58,038 nucleotides of DNA from Treponema saccharophilum DSM 2985 (GCF_000255555.1 NZ_AGRW01000025.1:1-58038), one strand, 5' to 3'. Shown: positions 49,426 to 57,490, numbered from the stretch's first letter. Notes: generated from the letters alone by a model not told the origin. Made by a program: numbers and translations.

Positions 49426-50214
49426 TCACAGAGTCAGCATCGTTCCTGGTGCAGGCACTATGCCGAATTTGATGCCGTCCAGCTCGGCTTTTCCCGTCTG
49501 AACGAACGCGCGGAATGCGGAGGCGAACGCGGCAACATCGCAAAAACCGCGTGGAACGAAGGCGACGGCGGCTTTTTCGTCGTCGATTTTGTAGCGGACG
49601 CGGAAGCTTTCAAGCCCCCTGCCGACGAAGCCTTTTTCTGAAAAATCTTCAAGAAGCTCGGAAAGCAGCGCCCCGATTCCGGCTGCCTCGACATCGAGGA
49701 TTTTCATCGTCCTCGCATACTCAAACTGCATTTTTTTACGAAGCTCGTCCCACGGAATTATTTTCGACGCGAAAAGGCAATCGACGAACGGAGCTGTTTT
49801 CGTTTTCAGCGCAAAAATGAAACGCGCGATTTTTTCAGGCTCGGGAGGAAGTTTAAAGACGCTGTAATAGGGAGAGCTCGGCTCGTCAAGAAAATCAGCC
49901 AAACGAGATTTCTCCTTTCCGAATATGAGAAACCGGACATAAAATTTTGCATAACTGCTAAAATCGGCGCAGAACGAGACGTTGAATTTTTGCGAAGACG
50001 AGATTTGCTCCGAAAAGTATTTCGGCAGAGCAACGTCCTCATCGCTGATTTTCTCCAGCCCCGGAAGAAGCCCGAGCGGTTTCGAAAAACCGAGGACGGA
50101 ATTGTAGCGCCCGACGCTTTTTTCAAAGGCTCCTCCGGCGAAGTCGGACGGAATCCCGTTCTCGGCGGCAGTTTCAGAAAGGAAACCGTGCATTGCTTCC
50201 CTGATTTCGAACAT
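49426..50214 (-). CDS. Hypothetical protein of a locally duplicated family
   Basis: A 262-aa soluble protein that I do not recognise. It contains PKYFSEQISSSQKFNVSF, KFYVRFLIFGKEKSRL, FALKTKTAPFVDCLF and a C-terminal TGKAELDGIKFGIV. That last phrase recurs, altered, in broken frames just upstream (NGKSELDGAEFGFV at 50390-50430), so this looks like the survivor of a tandem gene family. The start is uncertain: 50214 has GAGG nine bases upstream, while in-frame ATGs at 50295 and 50415 would add 27 or 67 residues that read through repeats. The C-terminus may have been altered by a late frameshift (a parallel frame there reads RNDADSVRRAKQ, like KEDEYERRQK upstream). Confidence 0.55.
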   Translation of the reverse strand: MFEIREAMHGFLSETAAENGIPSDFAGGAFEKSVGRYNSVLGFSKPLGLLPGLEKISDEDVALPKYFSEQISSSQKFNVSFCADFSSYAKFYVRFLIFGKEKSRLADFLDEPSSPYYSVFKLPPEPEKIARFIFALKTKTAPFVDCLFASKIIPWDELRKKMQFEYARTMKILDVEAAGIGALLSELLEDFSEKGFVGRGLESFRVRYKIDDEKAAVAFVPRGFCDVAAFASAFRAFVQTGKAELDGIKFGIVPAPGTMLTL

Positions 50215-50231
50215 TGCGCCGCGCCTCGCAA

Positions 50232-50259
50232 TCCTCCGCTTTGACCTCAAAGCGGAGGA
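50232..50259. other. 28-base near-perfect palindrome in front of the hypothetical gene
   Basis: TCCTCCGCTTTGA (50232-50244) and its exact complement (50247-50259) are separated by two bases. On the minus strand one arm contains GGAGG, 14 bases before the start codon at 50214, so the hairpin could hide a ribosome binding site, or it could simply be a recombination relic. Confidence 0.5.
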
Positions 50260-50275
50260 CGCAGAAATCCATGGA

Positions 50276-50384
50276 CTGTCTTCGCTCATATTCATCTTTC
50301 TTTCCGGCAAAGTCAGGTCGGCTGTACTGAAATACAAATATTTTCTGTCTTCGCTCATATTCATCTTCCTTTTCGACAAAGCCG
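50276..50384. repeat. 39-bp direct repeats, 70 bp apart
   Basis: CTGTCTTCGCTCATATTCAT and the following ~19 bases occur at 50276-50314 and again at 50346-50384 with a few differences. They encode the repeated peptide KMNMSED in one minus-strand frame and KDEYERRQ in another. The second reading continues the conserved C-terminus of the local gene family, which suggests duplication of gene ends. Confidence 0.7.
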
Positions 50385-50628
50385 AATTCAGCTCCGTCCA
50401 GTTCGGATTTTCCATTCAGGATGAATTCCGTGAATTTTTCAGAGAACGGCACGAAACCGGAATGCAGATTCTAAATTCGCTGATTCCGCACTCGACCTTG
50501 ACTTTTCGACCGATGTCCGAGGCGATTCTTTCAGGACGGCACGCATTCCCGCGCGCCAACAAGCCGGGCGGCATATTTCTCTCCAAGAGAATGCAAAAAT
50601 TCCGCCCTGCCGTCCAGTTTTTCATCAC
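50300..50628 (-). pseudogene. Remnants of paralogues of the 49.4-kb gene
   Basis: Two short minus-strand frames, 50416-50628 and 50452 down to about 50300, together read ...KVECGISEFRI, a frame shift, then FSEKFTEFILNGKSELDGAEFGFVEKEDEYERRQ split across them. The last part matches FASAFRAFVQTGKAELDGIKFGIV of the neighbouring intact gene. This is best explained as a truncated, frameshifted paralogue whose 5' part has been deleted. The remaining sequence up to lysA (50629-50652) is too short to hold more. Confidence 0.5.
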
Positions 50629-50652
50629 GGAGGCAAGGCGGAGCCGACGTTT

Positions 50653-51918
50653 TTATTCGAAGTCCTTCACGCCGTCAAGGTCGAGCGTGGCGAAAAGGTC
50701 GTCGATTGTCTCGCGGCGGCGAATCTGCTTCACGCTTCCGTCGGCGCGGAGCAGAAGCTCTCCGGCGCGGAGCTTTCCGTTGTAGTTGAATCCCATCGCG
50801 CGGCCGTGCGCTCCCGCGTCGTGCACGATGATAAGGTCGCCGACGTCGATTTTCGGAAGCTCGCGCTGCACGGCGAATTTGTCGCAGTTCTCGCAGAGGC
50901 TTCCGACGACATCGTAGACATGGTCGCGCGGGGCGTCTTCCTTTCCGCTCACCGTGACCTCGTGGTACGCGCCGTACATTCCGGGCCTCATCAAATCCGC
51001 CATGCTCGCGTCAACGCCGACATACTCGCGGTAGATGTGCTTCTCGTGGATTGCGCGCGTGACGAGATATCCGAACGGGCCCGTAATCGGCCGTCCGCAC
51101 TCGAAGCAGATTCTCATCGGGTCGAGACCTGCGGGGACGACCTTCTCGTCGTAGAGTTTCTTGATTCCGCGCGCGACGTAATCCAAATCGACAGCCTTCT
51201 GCCCGGGCTTGTACGGAATTCCGATGCCGCCGCCCAAATCGACGAACGAAATCGACACGCCCGCCTTCTCCTTCAGCTCGACAGCCAAATCGAAGACGAG
51301 TTTTGCCGTGTCGATGAAGAAATCCGGGTTCAGCTCGTTCGAGGCAACCATCGTGTGAAGCCCGAATTTTTTCACGCCGTTCTCGCGGCATATTCTGTAC
51401 GCGTCGACGAGCTGCTCGCGCGTGCATCCGTACTTCGCCTCCTCGGGGCTTCCGATTATCGAGTTGCAGCCGTGCTTCGCCTGCCCGGGGTTGTAGCGGA
51501 AGCAGATTGTCTCGGGAAGCTTCCCGAGCGTCTTCTTCAGGTATTCGATGTGCGTGATGTCGTCGAGGTTGATGATGTCTCCCTCGGCCGCCGCGTACTC
51601 GTACTCGCTCGCGGGCGTCTCGTTCGAGGTGAACATGACAAATTCGCCCTTCATCCCGACCATTTTCGAGAGCATCAGCTCGGGAAGCGAGGAGCAGTCG
51701 GCGCCGCAGCCTTCCTCCGCGAGGATTTTGAGGATGTACGGGTTCGGGCACGCCTTGACGGCGAAATACTCGCGGAACTCGGGGAAAATCGAGAACGCCT
51801 TGTGGAAATAGCGGACGTATTCGCGGATTGCCTTCTCGTCGTAAATGTAGAACGGCGTGGGGAATCTCTTCGTCAAATCCTCAAGCGCTTCGTGCGGAAG
51901 GGGGAAATTCTTGCTCAT
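50653..51918 (-). CDS. lysA: Diaminopimelate decarboxylase
   Basis: LysA makes L-lysine from meso-diaminopimelate with PLP, the last step of lysine synthesis. The 421-aa fold III enzyme has the PLP lysine K55 (YFAVKACPNP), the glycine-rich phosphate-binding stretch FVDLGGGIGIPY, FECGRPI, and the active-site cysteine motif GSLCENCDKF. GAGG lies seven bases before the ATG. It is transcribed divergently from the chemoreceptor gene. A TAGAAT about 60 bp upstream on its strand may be the -10. Confidence 0.95.
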   Translation of the reverse strand: MSKNFPLPHEALEDLTKRFPTPFYIYDEKAIREYVRYFHKAFSIFPEFREYFAVKACPNPYILKILAEEGCGADCSSLPELMLSKMVGMKGEFVMFTSNETPASEYEYAAAEGDIINLDDITHIEYLKKTLGKLPETICFRYNPGQAKHGCNSIIGSPEEAKYGCTREQLVDAYRICRENGVKKFGLHTMVASNELNPDFFIDTAKLVFDLAVELKEKAGVSISFVDLGGGIGIPYKPGQKAVDLDYVARGIKKLYDEKVVPAGLDPMRICFECGRPITGPFGYLVTRAIHEKHIYREYVGVDASMADLMRPGMYGAYHEVTVSGKEDAPRDHVYDVVGSLCENCDKFAVQRELPKIDVGDLIIVHDAGAHGRAMGFNYNGKLRAGELLLRADGSVKQIRRRETIDDLFATLDLDGVKDFE

Positions 51919-52057
51919 CTTTCACCTCGGAAACAATTGTTTTTTTTCGGAACCGCCATATATATTATGGAAAATTCCTTTTGTTGCCGTATTCTAACTT
52001 TTTGCGCGGTGCGTGAAAAGCCAGCATGCCATTTTCAGAGCATAAGCGGAATTGCAT

Positions 52058-52086
52058 TTCACTTTTTGCCGAAACGGATTTATAAT
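52058..52086 (+). promoter_or_regulatory. Chemoreceptor promoter
   Basis: -35 TTCACT (52058-52063), 17 bp, and a perfect -10 TATAAT (52081-52086) predict a transcript starting near 52093, giving a ~100-nt leader before the ATG at 52192. The early leader carries a direct repeat of ATATTTAAA (52085-52103). Confidence 0.65.
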
Positions 52087-52126
52087 ATTTAAAGATATTT
52101 AAATACGACATATCAAATTATCATTT

Positions 52127-52178
52127 CAGGAACTGCCACGGAGATTCTTTTTTCCGCGGCACTTCCTGTTATTTTTTT
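52127..52178 (+). promoter_or_regulatory. Terminator-type hairpin in the chemoreceptor leader
   Basis: CAGGAA...GCC-a-CGG pairs with CCG-c-GGC...TTCCTG (arms 52127-52141 and 52154-52168), followed by TTATTTTTTT. The T run ends two bases before the ribosome binding site GGAG (52181-52184). It therefore looks like an intrinsic terminator placed after the promoter and before the gene, as in attenuation. Confidence 0.65.
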
Positions 52179-52191
52179 ATGGAGATGCTAA

Positions 52192-54276
52192 ATGATTTTA
52201 CGAAGCTTGAAATTCAAACTGATGTCTCTTGTGCTGGCTGTTGCCGTCGTTTCGAACGTTGCGATGGCACTCATCGCGAGGAATCTTGCCTCGAACACTG
52301 TCGACGACACTGTCCACCTGCTTCTCGACTCCGTGACGAACAACGTCGCGGGAACGATACGGGACGAAATCGCACTGCAATACCGGCTTCTTGAGGGTCT
52401 GGCCTCCTTCGAATTCCTTCAGGACGATTCAATCCCCTACCACGCCAAGGCGGCGCAAATACAGGAGACGTCAAAAGTCGGAAACGAATACGAGAATATC
52501 GGTTTCTACGACCCGCAGGGAAACACGGTCACGGCGGACGGAAGGCTGGTGAACCTTGCGGAACGCGAATACTTCAGGACGGCAATAGGCGGAAACCGCT
52601 ATGTATCCGACCCGTATTTCAGCACTGTCGTCAACAAGATGTTCCAGACGTTCTCCGTTCCCGTAAAGAATAAGTCGGGAAAAGCCGTCGGGATAATATC
52701 GTGCAACATATACGGCGACACGCTCTCAAAAAAAATCGAGAACATAAACAAGAAAAAAGACGCGCAAATCGTAGTCGCCAACAGAAAGACGGGAATAATC
52801 GTCGCGACGACAAGCCCCGAATACATCAAGACGGGCGAGAAAATCTCCGATGCCCCGACCCCGCCCGAAATCAAGCCGATTATCGACAATATGCTGAAAG
52901 GAGGCATCGGAGGAGGCTCGTTCACGGATCCGGCATCAGGCTACCTCAACACGGCGGCATACCGTCCCGTGGAGGGAGTCGACTGGTCCGTTCTCTACAT
53001 CTGCCCGTACACGGACTTCTTCCAGGGGCTTACGGCTATGATTCGCATGATGACGATTACGCTTTCGATAATCCTCATCGTCGCATTCGCCGCGAGCTAT
53101 TTTACGGCGCATTTCACCATACAGCCGCTCATCGCGGTAAAGGGCGCCGTCCTCGACATTGCGTCCGGGGACGCAAACCTGACGAAACGGATTGCGTCCG
53201 CCACGAAAGACGAGATTGGCGACGTCGTGCGGGGATTCAACGCGTTCACGGAAAAGCTTCAGGAAATAATCTCGCAGGTCAAGAAATCGAAAAGCTCGCT
53301 CGGAATGGCGGGCGGCGACCTTGAGGCGAGCACGGAGGACACGACGGCGTCGATATCGCAAATTCTCGCGAGCATCGACAGCGTGCACGACCACGTGACG
53401 AAGCAGGGGCAGAGCGTCCACGAGACCGCGGGCGCCGTCAACCAAATCGCGTCGAACATAGAAAGCCTCGAGCGCATGATAGAGAAGCAGTCGAACGGCG
53501 TCGCGGAGGCAAGCGCGGCAGTCGAGGAGATGATAGGGAACATCAGGAGCGTCAACAAATCGGTCGAGAAGATGTCGTCGTCGTTCGAGCAGCTTTCAGA
53601 GAACGCGCAGAGCGGAACAGAAGTCCAGCGGAACGTGAACGAGCGCGTAGAGGAGATAAAGAGCCTGAGCGAGACGTTGCAGGAGGCGAACTCCGCAATC
53701 GCAGCAATCGCCGAGCAGACGAACCTCCTTGCGATGAACGCCGCCATAGAGGCTGCTCACGCGGGCGAGGCGGGAAAAGGATTCTCCGTCGTCGCCGACG
53801 AAATCAGGAAGCTTTCAGAGACATCATCGGAGCAGTCGAAAACCATCGGCGAGCAGCTGACGAACATACAGAACGCAATCTCAAGCGTCGTCATGGCATC
53901 AGGGCAGTCGAGCGACGCGTTCCAGAGCGTGACGGAAAAAATCCGCGAGACGGACGAGCTCGTGCGGCAGATTAAGGCGGCGATGCAGGAGCAGGACGAA
54001 GGCTCGAAGCAGATAAGCACCGTCCTCCACACGATGAACGACAGCTCCATCGAGGTGCGCAACGCCGGAAAGGAGATGATGGAAGGAAACAGGGCGATAT
54101 TGTCCGAGGTGCAGAATCTGCAGGAGGCGACGGGAAGAATCCAGACGAGCATGGACGACATGAGCGCGGGCGCCCGGAAAATCAGCGAGACGGGAGACGC
54201 GCTGCGCGGAATTTCCGTACAGGTGAAGCAGTCAATCGACGATATCGGGCAGCAGATAGACAAATTCATCGTCTAA
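52192..54276 (+). CDS. Methyl-accepting chemotaxis protein with a Cache sensor
   Basis: A 694-aa transmembrane chemoreceptor. Helix 1 (about 8-30) is followed by a periplasmic Cache domain with the typical IGFYDPQGNTVTADGR, EREYFRTAIGG and YVSDPYFS. Helix 2 (about 285-308) leads to a HAMP domain (about 310-360) and a long methyl-accepting coiled coil. The highly conserved hairpin tip EQTNLLAMNAAIEAAHAG begins near residue 507. It passes ligand signals to CheA/CheW and flagellar motors. The attractant cannot be predicted. No che genes are in the window. A strong terminator follows. Confidence 0.95.
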   Translation: MILRSLKFKLMSLVLAVAVVSNVAMALIARNLASNTVDDTVHLLLDSVTNNVAGTIRDEIALQYRLLEGLASFEFLQDDSIPYHAKAAQIQETSKVGNEYENIGFYDPQGNTVTADGRLVNLAEREYFRTAIGGNRYVSDPYFSTVVNKMFQTFSVPVKNKSGKAVGIISCNIYGDTLSKKIENINKKKDAQIVVANRKTGIIVATTSPEYIKTGEKISDAPTPPEIKPIIDNMLKGGIGGGSFTDPASGYLNTAAYRPVEGVDWSVLYICPYTDFFQGLTAMIRMMTITLSIILIVAFAASYFTAHFTIQPLIAVKGAVLDIASGDANLTKRIASATKDEIGDVVRGFNAFTEKLQEIISQVKKSKSSLGMAGGDLEASTEDTTASISQILASIDSVHDHVTKQGQSVHETAGAVNQIASNIESLERMIEKQSNGVAEASAAVEEMIGNIRSVNKSVEKMSSSFEQLSENAQSGTEVQRNVNERVEEIKSLSETLQEANSAIAAIAEQTNLLAMNAAIEAAHAGEAGKGFSVVADEIRKLSETSSEQSKTIGEQLTNIQNAISSVVMASGQSSDAFQSVTEKIRETDELVRQIKAAMQEQDEGSKQISTVLHTMNDSSIEVRNAGKEMMEGNRAILSEVQNLQEATGRIQTSMDDMSAGARKISETGDALRGISVQVKQSIDDIGQQIDKFIV

Positions 54277-54282
54277 AGCAAA

Positions 54283-54320
54283 AAATCCGCCGGGAACGCT
54301 TTTTCCGGCGGATTTTTTTT
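54283..54320 (+). terminator. Intrinsic terminator after the chemoreceptor gene
   Basis: AATCCGCCGG pairs with CCGGCGGATT (arms 54284-54293 and 54305-54314), followed by eight T, starting seven bases after the stop codon. Confidence 0.9.
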
Positions 54321-54387
54321 CGCCATTCCTATTTCCTACCAAACAAGTAGCTATTCAAAAAAAACGAAAATCGCTAGAATAGGGCGC

Positions 54388-55626
54388 ATGAACAAATACA
54401 GAAAAGATTTTCCGCTTTTTAAAGCGATAGATGAGCACAACTCAACGGAGAACAACGGCCTTGTCTACATGGACACGGCGGCGACGGCGCAGAGACCATA
54501 CATCGTCCTGAACGCCATGACGCATTTCTACTCGACGCAGAACGCGAATCCGCTCCGGGGGCTTTACAGCCTGAGCGAGCGCGCGACGAAAGCATACGAG
54601 GACGCGAGGGACGTCGTCGCACGCTTCGTCGGGGCGACCGATTCCCGCGAGATTGTCTTCACGCGGAACACGTCGGAATCGCTCAACCTCGTCGCGAACA
54701 CGTGGGGAATGGAGAACGTCAAGGAAGGCGACGAAATCGTGATTTCGATAATGGAGCACCACTCGAACATCCTTCCGTGGCAGTTCGTCTGCGAGAAGAA
54801 AAACGCGACCCTCAAATTCATGTACGTCGACAAGGAGACGGGCGAGATTCCGGAAAGCGAGTTCGAAAAAATCACGCCCAAAACTAAAATCGTCTCGATA
54901 ACGCACGTGTCGAACGTCCTCGGCACGACGAATCCCGTGCGGAAAATCGCGGACATCGCCCACAAGAACGGCGCGATTGTCGTCGTCGACGGCGCCCAGT
55001 CGTCCCCGCACATGAAAATCGACGTCCACGAGTTGGGGGCGGATTTCTTCTGCATGAGCGGCCACAAACTCTGCGGCCCGATGGGAATCGGCGCGCTGTG
55101 GGGAAGATACGAGCTTCTCGACGCGATGCCGCCGTTCCTCCGCGGGGGCGAGATGATTGAGTACGTCACCGAGACGGGAGCCACATGGGCGGACGTCCCG
55201 CACAAATTCGAGGCGGGAACGGTAAGCGCGGGCGACGCTGTCGGCATGGCGGCGGCAATCCGGTACATCCAGTCGATAGGGCTCGACACGATAGAAGAGA
55301 ACGACGCGAACCTTGCCGAGATGCTCGCCGAGGGAATCAAGAAGATTCCGCACGTCAACATAATCGGCGGAAAAGACGGAAGGAAACGGTGCGGAATCAT
55401 CACGTTCACGGTCGACGGCGTTCATCCCCACGACATAGCGACCCTCCTTTCCGACGAGAACATTGCGATACGCGCGGGACACCACTGCGCTCAGCCGCTC
55501 GGCGCGTATCTGGGAGAGACGGCAACGGCGCGCGCGAGCCTCTATTTCTACAACACCGAGCAGGAAGTCGAATACCTTCTCAAAAAACTCGCGCAAATAC
55601 GGAAATGGTCCGGATTCAAGGATTAG
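54388..55626 (+). CDS. sufS: Cysteine desulfurase SufS
   Basis: SufS mobilises sulfur from cysteine as a persulfide for Fe-S cluster assembly. The 412-aa class V aminotransferase-fold protein has the PLP lysine K227 (MSGHKLCGP), the PLP-contacting MEHHSNILPWQ and the active-site C367 in RAGHHCAQPLG, the SufS-type (group II) context. It is one gene away from sufU, its usual partner in systems lacking SufE. A TAGAAT ends seven bases before the ATG, there is no clear -35, and AGGG is too close to act as a Shine-Dalgarno, so the mRNA may be leaderless. Confidence 0.95.
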   Translation: MNKYRKDFPLFKAIDEHNSTENNGLVYMDTAATAQRPYIVLNAMTHFYSTQNANPLRGLYSLSERATKAYEDARDVVARFVGATDSREIVFTRNTSESLNLVANTWGMENVKEGDEIVISIMEHHSNILPWQFVCEKKNATLKFMYVDKETGEIPESEFEKITPKTKIVSITHVSNVLGTTNPVRKIADIAHKNGAIVVVDGAQSSPHMKIDVHELGADFFCMSGHKLCGPMGIGALWGRYELLDAMPPFLRGGEMIEYVTETGATWADVPHKFEAGTVSAGDAVGMAAAIRYIQSIGLDTIEENDANLAEMLAEGIKKIPHVNIIGGKDGRKRCGIITFTVDGVHPHDIATLLSDENIAIRAGHHCAQPLGAYLGETATARASLYFYNTEQEVEYLLKKLAQIRKWSGFKD

Positions 55627-55636
55627 GAAAGCGGAA

Positions 55637-55715
55637 AGCGGAGAGTTGAAAGTGGAGAGTTGAGAGTTGAAAGTTGAGAGTGAAAGCTGAAAAGTGAGAG
55701 TTGGGGAGGGGAAAA
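55637..55715 (+). repeat. Low-complexity purine-rich degenerate repeat
   Basis: About 80 bases consist of imperfect repeats of GAGAGTTGAAAGT and shorter variants, followed by a G-rich tract. They lie in the 204-bp gap after sufS. They contain no gene and no recognisable terminator. Confidence 0.75.
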
Positions 55716-55793
55716 AGGGGCGCGGGGCGTTTTTTTTTCGGGATGATTTTCTTTGCCACAAAGAATTCCCGTGCTGATTAAAAAGACGCATTA

Positions 55794-55802
55794 TGCTACA
55801 AT
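55794..55802 (+). promoter_or_regulatory. Extended -10 promoter of the aldolase gene
   Basis: TGC followed by TACAAT (55797-55802) forms an extended -10 element 28 bases before the start codon. The -35 region is weak. GAGG eight bases before the ATG supports the chosen start. Confidence 0.5.
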
Positions 55803-55830
55803 TCGCCATTCTCAAAACGAGGTTTTCAAG

Positions 55831-56805
55831 ATGAAAGAGATTTCTAAACTCATCGACTACAGGGCGGACATCAAGGTGGTGGACGCGACACTTAGGGACG
55901 GCGGTCTTGTAAACGACTTCTATTTCCCGGATGGGTTCGCAAAGGCGCTCTACGAGGCGAACGTTAGGGCTGGCGTCGATTACATGGAATTCGGCTACAA
56001 AGCCGCGAAGGACATGTTCGACGAGAGCAAGTTCGGGCCGAGCAAGTTCTCGAACGACGACTACATCCGCTCGATTGTCGGCGACAACAACACCGACCTC
56101 AAGATTGCGGTCATGGCCGACGTCGGTCGCACGAACTTCAAGACGGACATCCTGCCGAAGAGCGAATCTCCCGTCGATTTGATACGAGTCGCGACGTATC
56201 TCCATCAGATTCCCGGCGCCATCGAGATGATTGAGGACGCGCACAACAAGGGATACGAGACGAGCTGCAACATCATGGCGATTTCAACCGCGCAGGACGG
56301 GGACGTCAAGGCGGCGCTCGACATCATCGGAAAATCTCCGGTCGACGTAATCTACATCGTCGATTCGTACGGCTCAATCTATCCGGAGCAGATGCAGAGA
56401 ATCGCGAAGCTCTACTGCGAATACGGCCATAAATACGGAAAGAAAATCGGAATCCACGCGCACAACAACCAGCAGCTCGCGTTCGCGAACACGATTGAGG
56501 CATGCGGCGACGGGGTCGACTACCTCGACGCGACATACGCCGAGATGGGACGCGGCGCCGGAAACTGCGCGATGGAGCTTCTCCTCGGATTCCTCAAGAA
56601 CCCGAAGTACAACATCTACCCCGCGCTCGACTTCATCGAAAAGTACATGAGGCCGCTCCGCGACTCCGGAACGAAATGGGGATACGACATCCAGTATCTT
56701 CTTACGGGGCTGTTCAACCAGCATCCCCGCACGGCAATCGCGTTCACGAAGGACGGGAGAAAGGACTACACGGAATACTTCAAGGAAATAACTGCCCAGG
56801 AGTAG
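55831..56805 (+). CDS. DRE-TIM metallolyase family aldolase (HMGL-like)
   Basis: A 324-aa TIM-barrel protein of the HMG-CoA lyase/4-hydroxy-2-oxovalerate aldolase superfamily. The metal and base motif reads VVDATLRDGG at about 15-24. The second metal site is GIHAHNNQQLAFAN, followed by DYLDATYAEMGRGAGN. It lacks the C-terminal communication domain of DmpG. Reaction and substrate are not evident; relatives occur beside surface-polysaccharide and amino-acid genes. The start at 55831 gives the family N-terminus; an earlier ATG at 55753 lies upstream of the likely promoter. It sits between sufS and sufU on the same strand but has its own promoter. Confidence 0.8.
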   Translation: MKEISKLIDYRADIKVVDATLRDGGLVNDFYFPDGFAKALYEANVRAGVDYMEFGYKAAKDMFDESKFGPSKFSNDDYIRSIVGDNNTDLKIAVMADVGRTNFKTDILPKSESPVDLIRVATYLHQIPGAIEMIEDAHNKGYETSCNIMAISTAQDGDVKAALDIIGKSPVDVIYIVDSYGSIYPEQMQRIAKLYCEYGHKYGKKIGIHAHNNQQLAFANTIEACGDGVDYLDATYAEMGRGAGNCAMELLLGFLKNPKYNIYPALDFIEKYMRPLRDSGTKWGYDIQYLLTGLFNQHPRTAIAFTKDGRKDYTEYFKEITAQE

Positions 56806-56843
56806 GACGCGTACGGCTTTTCCGAACGCTGTCAAAAGCAAAA

Positions 56844-56877
56844 CGGACATGACGGGGCGAAAAACGCGGCATGTCCG
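56844..56877. terminator. Hairpin after the aldolase gene
   Basis: CGGACATG (56844-56851) pairs with CATGTCCG (56870-56877), with an inner GCG/CGC. There is no T run on the plus strand, but TTTTGCTTTT follows on the minus strand. Terminator function for the aldolase gene is therefore doubtful. Confidence 0.35.
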
Positions 56878-56953
56878 ATACATTCGCCATCGCCCAGAAC
56901 GACGAGTTCAAAACCGTACGCCAAGCGCGATTCTGAGCATCGCATTTCAATGC

Positions 56954-56987
56954 AACCTGTTCGTAGGCTGAGGTTTCCGAACAGGTT
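56954..56987. promoter_or_regulatory. Hairpin element in front of sufU
   Basis: AACCTGTTCG (56954-56963) and CGAACAGGTT (56978-56987) form a perfect ten-base inverted repeat with a 14-base loop, 20 bases before the sufU start. The reverse strand closely resembles the hairpin after the suf operon (47998-48023). It could be an operator, a leader structure or a dispersed repeat. Confidence 0.55.
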
Positions 56988-57007
56988 TATTCTTTTCGGG
57001 AGGAAAA

Positions 57008-57490
57008 ATGGAAGTCAAGGAACTTTACAGGGAAATACTGAACGAGCACAACGTAAACCCGGCGCACAAAAAGGCAATCGAGGGCGCGACGCTCGAGCTG
57101 AACGGCGTGAACCCGAGCTGCGGAGACAACATAACGCTTTTCCTCAAAACGGACGGCGACACAATCCTCGACGGCGGGTTCACCGGCTCCGGATGCGCGA
57201 TATCGCAGGCAAGCGTCGACATGATGCTCGACCTCATAATAGGAAGGAAAAAGGACGAAGCCCTCCATCTCGCCGAAACATTCATGAACATGATACGCGG
57301 AAGCGCGAGCGACGAGGAGATTGAGGAGCTTGACGAGGCAGGGCTTTTGCGGGACATCTCGCACATGCCATCCCGCGTAAAATGCGCCCAACTCGGCTGG
57401 CGCACGATGAGGGAACTTTTCTCGAAACCATCCGCCGGCACCATCACCGCAAAAGCCGACTCCCCCCACGAATCCTGCCCCGCACACTAA
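57008..57490 (+). CDS. sufU: SufU-type Fe-S cluster scaffold/sulfur relay protein
   Basis: SufU accepts persulfide sulfur from SufS. The 160-aa protein has the three conserved cysteines C38 (NPSCGD, with D40), C63 (GSGCAIS) and C126 (RVKCAQL). The SufU-specific insertion lies between the second and third cysteines (about 82-118), which distinguishes it from IscU. The last ~18 residues are a non-conserved tail with an extra cysteine. GGGAGG lies seven bases before the ATG. Together with sufS and the sufCBD operon it completes a SUF pathway split over 13 kb. Confidence 0.95.
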   Translation: MEVKELYREILNEHNVNPAHKKAIEGATLELNGVNPSCGDNITLFLKTDGDTILDGGFTGSGCAISQASVDMMLDLIIGRKKDEALHLAETFMNMIRGSASDEEIEELDEAGLLRDISHMPSRVKCAQLGWRTMRELFSKPSAGTITAKADSPHESCPAH

